The notes below the pieces were generated by a model, which saw only the letters and a program-made list of their open reading frames with translations, had not been told where the DNA came from and did no database searches. This document shows positions 43,301 through 51,119 of a DNA stretch of 63,282 nucleotides, piece after piece. The position numbers were made by a program, and so were the translations under genes. Each line of letters opens with the position of its first letter. Position 1 is the first letter of the stretch. This DNA comes from JAKJEP01 sp964580995. Its GTDB lineage: Bacteria; Planctomycetota; Phycisphaerae; Sedimentisphaerales; SM23-30. The stretch spans positions 1 through 63,282 of the forward strand of contig CAZOMV010000019.1 in NCBI GenBank assembly GCA_964580995.1. Direction: 5' to 3'.

Positions 43301-46300
43301 ATAAATACTACCCAAGACAGAAACATTCCCAGTGATAACCACTGTGGAAAGGTTTTCCGCAACAATCGCCCATGTCAGATCGCCGTCGATCAGTACCGAA
43401 CCGGTATCATTTACAGTACCGGTAATATTCGTAATCGCGCCACCGGAAACAGTTACCAGGAAGGACTCCACAGTCGTAGCATTCAGAACCAGCGGATTGC
43501 CGCTAATCCCAGCCAAACCGGTTGCCGTACCAAAAGCGAAGCTGACATCCAGCGAACTGGAAACCGGAAGGGTAAAGACTGTTCCATCCACCGGAGCACC
43601 GAACGTGATCGGGTTGCCCGTCAGGTCTTCGAAGACCGCTTCCATTTCAGCCAATGTCGGACTGCCTACCGCTGTAACCGAACCGGCAGCAAACGCCGTT
43701 AAAGGCGTAGTCGCCGAATCTGCTATCACGATCGGTCCCTGGACATTGCCTTCGGCGATCAGAGCCGTCAGCGTGCCGGTATCCATAACATTGATATCGC
43801 CTTCAACCGTCACCGTACCGAGTACATCGGCCGTATTGGCGATCGATTCCGGGGTGAAGTCCAACGAATTCAAACTAAACGGAGCCGCATAAGGTTCGCC
43901 GTTCATTCCAGCTGCACTGTTGATCAATGTCGTGGTCAGCGACAGGTCAATTGCGCCGGTCGCCAGGGCAGCGGTACCCCAGTTGTCGATTGTAATGTCA
44001 ATCGCTTGGTTAGCCCCATCAAAAGTATAACCATAGGTAGGACCGGCGGTCGCGTTCAATTCAAATAGAACACTGTCACCGGAACCGTTATAATTACCAT
44101 AAATAAACTGCGTAACCGGAGAAGCAGCCGTAGCCGCTCCGGCCGTGACAAAGCCGGTGATATCTGCACCAACAACCAGATCTATGTCGCCGCCGGCAGT
44201 AATATTGCCCGTTACATTACCGGCATCCACTTCGAATCCGGCATCTTCACTGGAATCCAGAACCGCTACCTGACCGATATTGCCGTTCGTGGCTTCGATC
44301 GTTGCGGTAATATTGGCTTCCACGGTATTAACCGCGGTAATATTGCCTTCCAGCGAAGTAATGGTTCCACCGATCAGGCCTTCCGCTGCCGTCGTATCGG
44401 TCGCGGATACCGTTCCGATATTTCCACCTGCGGTAATGTTTGCGTCAATACCAATCGTGCCGCCGGCTGTTACCGAACCGATCGTACCATTGGTCGCGGT
44501 AATAGTCACCAGCGTATCAACATCAGCACCACCAGCATCGGTATCGAAGTCACCGATATTGGCAGTGGATTCAACCTTGGTGATACTACCGCCCGCGGCA
44601 ATGGTCACCGAATTGGCAACGGCATTACCCGCCACCGCGATTGTACCGATGTTGCCGGAGGCAGTGACCGCACCGATGTTCCCGGTAGCAGCCGTAGCCT
44701 GAATAGTTACCGTGCTGCCATCCGTATCGCCGCCAATCACACCATCAACTTTCACATCACCGATGCTACCGGTTGAGGCGGTGATATCAATACTCGCCGC
44801 GACGCCGTCATTCACTAACACGTCTGCGTCACCGTCATCGCAATTACCAACGTTGCCATCGATTTCGATATCACCCAGGCTGGTTGCCCGAATAAATCCG
44901 AGCACATCACCGTCAATAAAAATATCATCGATTGAGCCAGTTGCGGCAAGGATCGCCACACCGGCCGAAGTACCCAGGTCGCCCACAAAGCCTGCAGACG
45001 AATCGCCCAGATATACATTGCTCAAGGAGCCGTTCACCGCAATGATCGCACCAGCATTCACCGCATAGGCGGTTGCACTGTTGGCCACATCACTATTGCT
45101 CTTGAGAATCAGGTCTCCGGCCTTGCCGGCACCTGCCACATTCACGGTCAGGCTTGCCTGTACCCAGCCGAATTCAATATCTTCACCGGCTGCCACACTG
45201 ATGGTCCCGCCGACGCCGCCTTCCACCACCACATTATTGATGGTGATGTCAGAATCGCCGCCAATATCCGTAAAGGACCCTTCCACATACAGGGTACCAA
45301 CCGTGATCGCCGAGGAAGCGGTAAGCGCCGTCAGAGTGATCGGAGCGTCATAGACATCAACGTCGGGATCCCAGAAAAGTTGTTCACCACCTGCATCAGC
45401 CCGACTGGTAATATAAATGCTGGTCGCGGCTGTGGTGCCGGCCAGATTATTGATTTCCAGGGTCGGATTGCCAGCATTGCCGTCAAAAATGAGTTCTGCC
45501 GAAACACCGGCTGCCGCCGTGGGTTCGGTCGGGGACGCCGGAATCGCTCCCGATATGGCCCAGACCGCATAGCTGTAGCCATCGGAAATGAAGGTTGCCA
45601 GAGGTGAACCTGGGACCGCCGTCTGAGCTGTCACCGTCGCCTCAATGATCCCGTTGCCGGCATCGACCAGGTCAATATCACCGGAAGCGGTAATCGTGCC
45701 TTCAATATCCTCACCGGCCAGGCCACCCGAACGGATCGTGTTAATATTCACCGCTGCAATCGTGGCATTAATACCATCGCCGGCAATAATCAAACCGATA
45801 TTGCCTGTACCATCCACATCGGCATCCGATGCGGTAATCGTCGTCCCGACAAGAATCCCGCCAGTCACCGCAATCGCCGTTATATCATCCTCAGCGCTGA
45901 TGGCTGCCCCATTAATATCGTCGCCGACCACGATCGCCGCAATGTTGCCGGACCCAGCCGTCACATTGCCGCTCAGATCACCCAGGGACGCCGTGATGGT
46001 CCCGGTGATCGCACCGGCCGTGGCGACAACATTACCGCTGATGTCATTTTGTGCTGTGATATTTGCTAAAATATCACCGTCTGTTACACCAATATTGCCA
46101 GCAATATCATTGCCTGCTGTCAGGGTTGCGCCCGCGGCAATATCACCCGTAACAACGGTTAATATATTTCCGCCAGCACCAAGATCATTTCCAGCCTGAA
46201 TGACACCGACTGCTGTAATACCATCGGTAATCGAAATCAGACCGGTAATATCATTATCTGCAACAATCGAACCGGCAAAACCGTCATCACTAACGGTTAT

Positions 46301-48370
46301 GGTAGAGGAAATGTCATTGCCGGCAAGAATCTCACCGGTTGCAGCTACTCCACCATCAGAAACCAGAATTGCACCACCACTGATATCTCCGGCTACCGCC
46401 CGGATCGTACCGGCTAAGCCGCCTAAGGTGATCGACACACCACCGGTGATATCACTGCCAGCACGAATAATACCAGTCGTTGAAGTTCCACCTACTGCAA
46501 TACCATCCTCGGCAATCGTAATGGCCGCGGTTATATCATTCCCGGCCAAAATCGCACCGGTTGCAGTAATTCCGTTATTAATGGATATGGCACCGGCACC
46601 GATGTTACCATTGGTGGCATCTAGTGCCTGGATAAGACCTGACAGGGAACCATCATTATCTGCATCGGCATCACCAATGGTAACGCCGCCGGTAATAGCA
46701 CCCAACGTGGCCTGAATGGTTCCAGCCATACCGCCATCAAGAACATTAATGGCACCTGCGATATCCCCGGTCGATGCGGTCAAACCACCCGCCGCGGTGA
46801 TGCCATCACCAATCGCGATGGCCCCGGTGAATCCCGTATCCGCAGTAATCACTGCTTGCAGAATATCATCTATGGTAATTGCACCAATCGTGCCGGTACT
46901 GGAAATCGCACTGGTCACATTGCCGCCAAAATCCAAGGTACCGATATTCCCGGCCGACTGGGTTATGGTTCCGGCAAAGTTCCCCTTGCTGGTTCCCGAT
47001 TCATCCGTATCCGCACTAATGGCGGTAATCGTGCCGCCCGCGGTAATGGTCGAATCGGCAGTAATATCACCGTTGGTGGAAACAATACCCGTGAGGGTCG
47101 TTCCCGCCGTTACATCACCAGCAAAATCACCTTCCGAAGTGATCGTTCCGACTGTTGTCCCAGCCGAAACACTGGCGGCAGAAGTAATACTGCCGGAACC
47201 TAGCGTTACGTTTCCGACACTGCCGGCCGTAGCGGCAATATCACCGCTCAGATCACCAGCCGTTATATTCACAGCACCGGACAGGTTTCCTGCCGTTACC
47301 GTAATATTGCCGCTCATGCCACCCGTGACAACCGTGGTAACACTCGACATATTACCTGCTACTACCGAGGTATTGCCGGTTAATCCACCCGTAACACTCC
47401 GTGCGCCACTATAGACACCCGCGGTTACGGTAACATCACCGGCCTGACCGCCAGCCGTCACGGTTATATCACCCACAAAATCATTGCCGACTGTAATATC
47501 ACCGGCTGCGGTAATACCCGTTGCTACGGTGATGTCTGCGGCATTGAGAATGTCATGTCCAATACCCCACGCTCCGGTGATCTGTCCACCAATTCCGATC
47601 ACACCCGTCAAATCGTGATCTGCTGTGAGTGTTCCGGCATTACCCGTAGTGGTAATTGTTCCGATATCACCGGTCAGGCCATCGGCGGTATCCGAAACCA
47701 GGGTGGTGAACGATGCGGCCGCAAAGTTGTTCAAATCACCGACATGGAGTGTCGCAATGCTGCCGCCCATGTTAACGTTCGAACCATTCATGTCGATTCT
47801 TGCCGACATACCTGCATTCAATGCCGGTGTCGTATCGACATCCGTTGCTGCATTCAGAGTTCCATCTGTTACACTGACGCCATAAACGCCGAGTACATTG
47901 GAAGTATTTCCATCAATGATCGCATCGCCGGCTGCTACATCCAGTTGGCCGTCACCCGCTTCCGTGGTCAACTGGAAGACGATACCGACATTATTGCCAG
48001 CCGTTAAAGCGGCGGAGTTGCCGAAATCGATCGAGTCAATCACCTGGGTTGCGGCGGTATCATTTCCGACCAGGGTAATCACTACGTTACCAGTAGTCAG
48101 AGCCGTACCGGAAGTCCCGACAGAGCTGACCAGGGCCAAAGCCCAAACATCGCCGTCTGTCTCAGTGAAGGTAAATCCATCGCCGACCTGATCGAGTGTA
48201 ACCGTCGTGTTACCATCGGCACCATCAGCCACGGTTCCAAAAACGGTGATTGCCGGTGCAATTCTCTCTTCCAGTTCCTCCACCCGGAGTCTGGAGCCAA
48301 ACCGGTTGGTTCGGCGAGTTATTTCATTCTTCCTTGCATTTTTAATTAATTTGCGGAGCCCATTAGCCAT
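40313..48370 (-). CDS. Giant LEPR-XLL-type repeat surface protein
   Basis: 2,685 residues. N-terminus: basic region then RLRVEELEERIAPA (28-41), the LEPR-XLL-like sorting signature of planctomycete envelope proteins; no classical cleavable signal peptide. The body is a long run of short Gly/Asn/Asp/Thr/Ala/Ile-rich units of about 10-13 residues (GDITVGNDFVGDITVTAGGQ, AGNDIAGNIGVTDGDILANI), consistent with a beta-helix or beta-solenoid; Lys, Arg and Cys are rare. Later parts (about 1,500-2,400) mix in acidic D/Y-rich stretches (DDDGDGAMLM, DTNEDGYVDLYVDMDGGD) that could bind calcium. The tail is more basic with aromatic residues (NPYYNPVKVTRTIAPG). Start ATG 48370 has AAAGGAG. Probably a cell-surface layer or adhesin. 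Confidence 0.85.
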   Translation of the reverse strand: MANGLRKLIKNARKNEITRRTNRFGSRLRVEELEERIAPAITVFGTVADGADGNTTVTLDQVGDGFTFTETDGDVWALALVSSVGTSGTALTTGNVVITLVGNDTAATQVIDSIDFGNSAALTAGNNVGIVFQLTTEAGDGQLDVAAGDAIIDGNTSNVLGVYGVSVTDGTLNAATDVDTTPALNAGMSARIDMNGSNVNMGGSIATLHVGDLNNFAAASFTTLVSDTADGLTGDIGTITTTGNAGTLTADHDLTGVIGIGGQITGAWGIGHDILNAADITVATGITAAGDITVGNDFVGDITVTAGGQAGDVTVTAGVYSGARSVTGGLTGNTSVVAGNMSSVTTVVTGGMSGNITVTAGNLSGAVNITAGDLSGDIAATAGSVGNVTLGSGSITSAASVSAGTTVGTITSEGDFAGDVTAGTTLTGIVSTNGDITADSTITAGGTITAISADTDESGTSKGNFAGTITQSAGNIGTLDFGGNVTSAISSTGTIGAITIDDILQAVITADTGFTGAIAIGDGITAAGGLTASTGDIAGAINVLDGGMAGTIQATLGAITGGVTIGDADADNDGSLSGLIQALDATNGNIGAGAISINNGITATGAILAGNDITAAITIAEDGIAVGGTSTTGIIRAGSDITGGVSITLGGLAGTIRAVAGDISGGAILVSDGGVAATGEILAGNDISSTITVSDDGFAGSIVADNDITGLISITDGITAVGVIQAGNDLGAGGNILTVVTGDIAAGATLTAGNDIAGNIGVTDGDILANITAQNDISGNVVATAGAITGTITASLGDLSGNVTAGSGNIAAIVVGDDINGAAISAEDDITAIAVTGGILVGTTITASDADVDGTGNIGLIIAGDGINATIAAVNINTIRSGGLAGEDIEGTITASGDIDLVDAGNGIIEATVTAQTAVPGSPLATFISDGYSYAVWAISGAIPASPTEPTAAAGVSAELIFDGNAGNPTLEINNLAGTTAATSIYITSRADAGGEQLFWDPDVDVYDAPITLTALTASSAITVGTLYVEGSFTDIGGDSDITINNVVVEGGVGGTISVAAGEDIEFGWVQASLTVNVAGAGKAGDLILKSNSDVANSATAYAVNAGAIIAVNGSLSNVYLGDSSAGFVGDLGTSAGVAILAATGSIDDIFIDGDVLGFIRATSLGDIEIDGNVGNCDDGDADVLVNDGVAASIDITASTGSIGDVKVDGVIGGDTDGSTVTIQATAATGNIGAVTASGNIGTIAVAGNAVANSVTIAAGGSITKVESTANIGDFDTDAGGADVDTLVTITATNGTIGSVTAGGTIGIDANITAGGNIGTVSATDTTAAEGLIGGTITSLEGNITAVNTVEANITATIEATNGNIGQVAVLDSSEDAGFEVDAGNVTGNITAGGDIDLVVGADITGFVTAGAATAASPVTQFIYGNYNGSGDSVLFELNATAGPTYGYTFDGANQAIDITIDNWGTAALATGAIDLSLTTTLINSAAGMNGEPYAAPFSLNSLDFTPESIANTADVLGTVTVEGDINVMDTGTLTALIAEGNVQGPIVIADSATTPLTAFAAGSVTAVGSPTLAEMEAVFEDLTGNPITFGAPVDGTVFTLPVSSSLDVSFAFGTATGLAGISGNPLVLNATTVESFLVTVSGGAITNITGTVNDTGSVLIDGDLTWAIVAENLSTVVITGNVSVLGSIYANNIGNVTIGRTIQDYIDENGAFADVATAQAWLDANGNFAGIITSVDVLDSALDGAIGNIRIYGDYTGDIVADGNVGNVEIGQGYYGVDDSLLAVTGNMTGTMEAGGNMNYFYAYQDVVGAADSYICVAGDLPFVESYYSNIGGSTAGSGVIMIGGDHDWIWADEGVVAADIFIGGDGSTYVEIGGTAITGNLILGAVDGVDGATFYLYENNDEEGNEIYFDIWDDDGDGAMLMEFNAGAVTTTGVTVDRITMFGTYEYDLETYTNTNAEVDIDEVFIIDTNEDGYVDLYVDMDGGDLGTVVASQTNALSTTSMGEQTAFLATYNAANGTSLTCDIISSTPITDNQPSDLDGALKTDEDNLDLNLYLNGLDNLIGGVIAEGDLYVDLSQDVGVDNFGYMLSLHEDVEAYVYANDTIGSIAASGDIYAELETEGVVAIDDATTMQDAVDLYGLSGLPAWFAGGVLSEIGDIEMYVTADGNQTLVAGILPLGQDYAMGAIYAMAGGVAGTYDLGAGFGGIVAPLEFDLSDVTLFMPLSSQFDLLVAPYVGGSVPAGYYPDAQLELVNGEILVSATNPYVNGFEQVTAVGSGMLAFVDTFLGDLDVIVITGLADSAARLNIAGDVDDLVINGDWAGQVTVSSNADGAIGEIDFLTVNGDIIAATADLTAFNFGGYIHEGEVTGTSAVDAYQFVENGTMDHDNRSISWTNLAGDAQTLYVNASSSMEAVYSTFFGKLTGVSVVGQGTATIVSVNGTYDADNNSDDLSALKSIAKQASKAGLGLDGLGTAHVGSIGTNNAWGKATLKNVVVDGFNESLLVDGKVNGLLITGDADWIEVTRSINKAFIGVNNDLEYIQTDKMTNVSILGAVDEFDAINAKNIYIYDDVNKMSGQNWSKVAVDGTVSELWMFAGTRYGVLDQCRFGRVTLENIDNRKWVETAESVVDNGGGGAVGDGVLRNLNPYYNPVKVTRTIAPGMNVYSSLEHPDYTTDLFEVTPDTE

Positions 48371-49077
48371 AATAAGATTCTCCTTTCGCGGTCATCTAAA
48401 GTTGGCAACTATATTTTAATGCCTGTTTTATCAATCGTTTGTTCCGTTCATGGCTCGGTTTACCTAAACCGGCCTCCAATTTCCCAATTTACTCTTGGGC
48501 AGGATTCACGTTTTTACATACAGTTCCTCCTGCTTCTTCTTATTTGTCTGCTATATAAGCGGATAAGTTTAATTTTTCCAGCTTTTTTCTTAAAAATTAT
48601 TTCCAAACCTACTCTTGCTCCCATCAGCTCTAGCAACTCACAATCGCCATGTTAATAATCCAGAGCCTTAAACCATCATAAAACATACCCGTTTTTCCAA
48701 TACTGCTAAAGCCTTTCACCGATCTCTCGCCTTCACGACTTGGTATGTTCCTCACCCGATGAAATACTCCTATAAATGCACCTTTTACAGCAACAACCGC
48801 CTTGTTACACCTGTAATCACTCAATCACATCCTTACGATCGAGATTCTCTCTTAAATAAAAACCAGAATAGCGTTTAGAATAGCACTCAGTAGTTTTACT
48901 TGGCAAAACTCACTGCTACAATAGTTTACCTTTATCGCTGCAAACCGGTAGTGTCAACTACAAATTTTCCTTTTTTTTGGAAAAATTTTGCTTTTTTTCC
49001 CAAAAGTCCGTTTTTAACACCCGGCCCCCACCCCTCCGGGCATCAAAAACTACCACAAAACAGTTCCTTTTTTCCTG
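48371..49077. other. Long intergenic region upstream of the giant gene
   Basis: 707 bp. AT-rich near the right end (48940-49010 with long A/T runs). On the minus strand a possible -35 TTGACA at 48956-48951 is followed 17 bp later by only TAAAGG, a weak -10; if used, the leader would be more than 500 nt. Two open frames (48419-48655 plus, 48630-48824 minus) lack ribosome sites and homology. No named RNA motif. Confidence 0.55.
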
Positions 49078-49431
49078 TTATTTCTCTTTCGAGGGAGCCA
49101 GGCGGCGCTGCACGTTCAGCTCAATTACACCAAAATTCTGCTCATGACGCATAATGGTCTGCTGCAAAGCGGCATACAACCGTTTGGCGGTGTACTGATT
49201 CATGACCAAACGCTTGTCAATTTTGACTTTCTGATCCTGGCGGGAAAACGGATTGGGGTTCAACGCAAAATCGATTATCACTTCTTCCGGGGTCCCGGTT
49301 ACTCGGCAAAAATTAGAATAGGAAGCTTCCACAGAACTCTCGTCCAGCGTTATCCGGACCTGGGCACCTTCTTCTGCACCCTTTTCTGTGATCGCCCCTT
49401 CGGTTCCCTTGCGTGCTTTGTCATCTGCCAT
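49078..49431 (-). CDS. DUF3467 protein
   Basis: 117 residues. Characteristic core YSNFCRVTGTPEEVIIDFAL, then NPNPFS, and DKRLVMNQYTAKRLYAALQQ with HEQNFGVIEL. DUF3467 proteins are small, soluble and of unknown function, frequent in planctomycetes and some chlorobi/deltaproteobacteria. N-terminal 25 residues are a charged, low-complexity extension. Located between the giant gene and the MscS gene, all on the minus strand. Confidence 0.88.
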   Translation of the reverse strand: MADDKARKGTEGAITEKGAEEGAQVRITLDESSVEASYSNFCRVTGTPEEVIIDFALNPNPFSRQDQKVKIDKRLVMNQYTAKRLYAALQQTIMRHEQNFGVIELNVQRRLAPSKEK

Positions 49432-49673
49432 CTAACATACTTCCTTTCGCTTAAATTCTTTTCACTCAATATCCCTTAGCTGCCACCAAACCTATAAAAC
49501 CCATTGTTTTATAAAACTTTGGTCTGGCCAACAACTATACACTATAATTTTAAAGATTAGCCCTTCTGTCAAGCAAAAACTCATTATCTCCCTATAAAAA
49601 ACATATAAATTCTTTCTCTCTTTCAATAAATAAATAGGACTTCTTACTTCTCATCAGGCACCAAATCGCTTTT

Positions 49674-50891
49674 TCAGTACTGATAACCATTCTTTTCCGA
49701 TTCCGGTTTATGAATGTACAGCGTCTGGGTCGGAAACGCAAATTCGATCCCTTCGGCATTGAATTTTCGTAAAATAGCCAGATTAATCCGCTCACTCACT
49801 TCCATGTACAACCAATAATCCGGCGGTTGGAGCCAATAAATCACCAGAATATTTAACGAACAATCTTGAAAATCATTAAAATACACCCGCGGAACCAGTT
49901 CGGGATCCCGATTGATCTCCTCCGTCTGGGCCAATATCCCCTCGATAATCTGGACCGCCCTTTCCACCTTCTCCGGCGGCGTGTCATACGTAATCGTTAT
50001 GTTGGCCACCCGCTTAATATAGGGCCGCCGGCTGACATTCTCCACCATCTCCTTGGATATGGTACTGTTGGGAACCGTTACCAAATGCCCGTCCAGCGTC
50101 CGGATTCGCGTGCTGCGAAATCCAACTTCCTCCACCGTGCCGTCGAAGGTTCCGACCCGGATACGGTCTTTCACTTGAAAGGGCCGGTCCGCAAAAATAT
50201 TAATCGATCCGAAAAAGTTTGCTATCGTCTCCTGAGCCGCCAACGCAATGGCCAAACCGCCGACTCCGGCCGCCGCCAGAATGGATGTGATTTTCATCTC
50301 CAGCACGGCATCGGCAATAAACAAAGCCGAAAGCACGATAATAAAAACCCGCAGCGTTTTTCGGATGAGCGGCACCAGCATATCGTTCATGTGACCTTCA
50401 CCCTGGGAGGTCCAGCGCCGCAGATAGAACTCCACCAGATCCACCAGCCGGTATATAAAATACGCCGCCGCCACCGCAAAAACCGCCTTGCCAATCTGCC
50501 CCCACAGCTTGAACACCTGTTCGGAAAATCCTGTTTCACCCGGGTTTAACGCAAATTTCATGAAAAATCGGGAAAAATAGATCCCTCCCGCATACACCGC
50601 TACCAACGCCGGCCGCGACAGACAATTCAAAATCAGTTTCAGTAAACCGGCCCTCTCCATTTCGCCCAAACGAGCGGCGTTCCGCTCGATAAAAAACCGA
50701 ACCACCCGGCCGGCTACCAGGGTTATGGAAATCACAGCCAGCAATATCAGGTATCGCCATAATTCATTATCATTAAAAGTATAATGCAATATAGTACCCC
50801 CACCGTTCCCTGCCTCAGTTCCCGTCTGGGCCGCCGAAAACTGGGCCAGCACAAAATGACTCAACCTGCCTGCATGACTCAACATAATCAC
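49674..50891 (-). CDS. MscS-family mechanosensitive channel
   Basis: 405 residues. N-terminal helices (LWRYLILLAVISITLVAGRV, VAVYAGGIYFSRFF, AVFAVAAAYFIYRLVDLVEF), then the pore-lining helix with the small-residue pattern ILAAAGVGGLAIALAAQETI, the conserved beta domain start FFGSINIFADRPFQVKDRIR, VEEVGFRSTRIRTLDGHLV and VPNSTISKEMVENVS. The C-terminal alpha/beta vestibule domain ends LYIHKPESE. Releases solutes under hypo-osmotic stress at the inner membrane. An upstream ATG (50891) and ATG 50885 are near equal choices. Confidence 0.93.
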   Translation of the reverse strand: MIMLSHAGRLSHFVLAQFSAAQTGTEAGNGGGTILHYTFNDNELWRYLILLAVISITLVAGRVVRFFIERNAARLGEMERAGLLKLILNCLSRPALVAVYAGGIYFSRFFMKFALNPGETGFSEQVFKLWGQIGKAVFAVAAAYFIYRLVDLVEFYLRRWTSQGEGHMNDMLVPLIRKTLRVFIIVLSALFIADAVLEMKITSILAAAGVGGLAIALAAQETIANFFGSINIFADRPFQVKDRIRVGTFDGTVEEVGFRSTRIRTLDGHLVTVPNSTISKEMVENVSRRPYIKRVANITITYDTPPEKVERAVQIIEGILAQTEEINRDPELVPRVYFNDFQDCSLNILVIYWLQPPDYWLYMEVSERINLAILRKFNAEGIEFAFPTQTLYIHKPESEKNGYQY

Positions 50892-51119
50892 CTTCGCACT
50901 CCATTACTTCCAAGACCCGGGCAACTTTTGCCGCAACTAATCCTGTTTCCTGAAATTATATCTTTTCTCAATACTTCTTTACCAGCTTGACGAACCTGCC
51001 GAATAAAGGTAACGTATTTTAACGGAAGCGCCGGTAACTTCCATAAGTTAACCAATATATTGATCGAAAAATAGAATAAAATCAACGTTTTGCAATACCT
51101 CAGATAAAAGAAAGCAGAA

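Noticed and set aside
45645..47414. Long plus-strand frames of 170-230 codons
   Set aside because: They are the antisense of the giant gene's repeats, with monotonous Pro/Val/Ala/Ile translations.
48630..48824. 64-codon minus-strand frame upstream of the giant gene
   Set aside because: No ribosome site, non-ATG start and no homology; kept only as unannotated leader.
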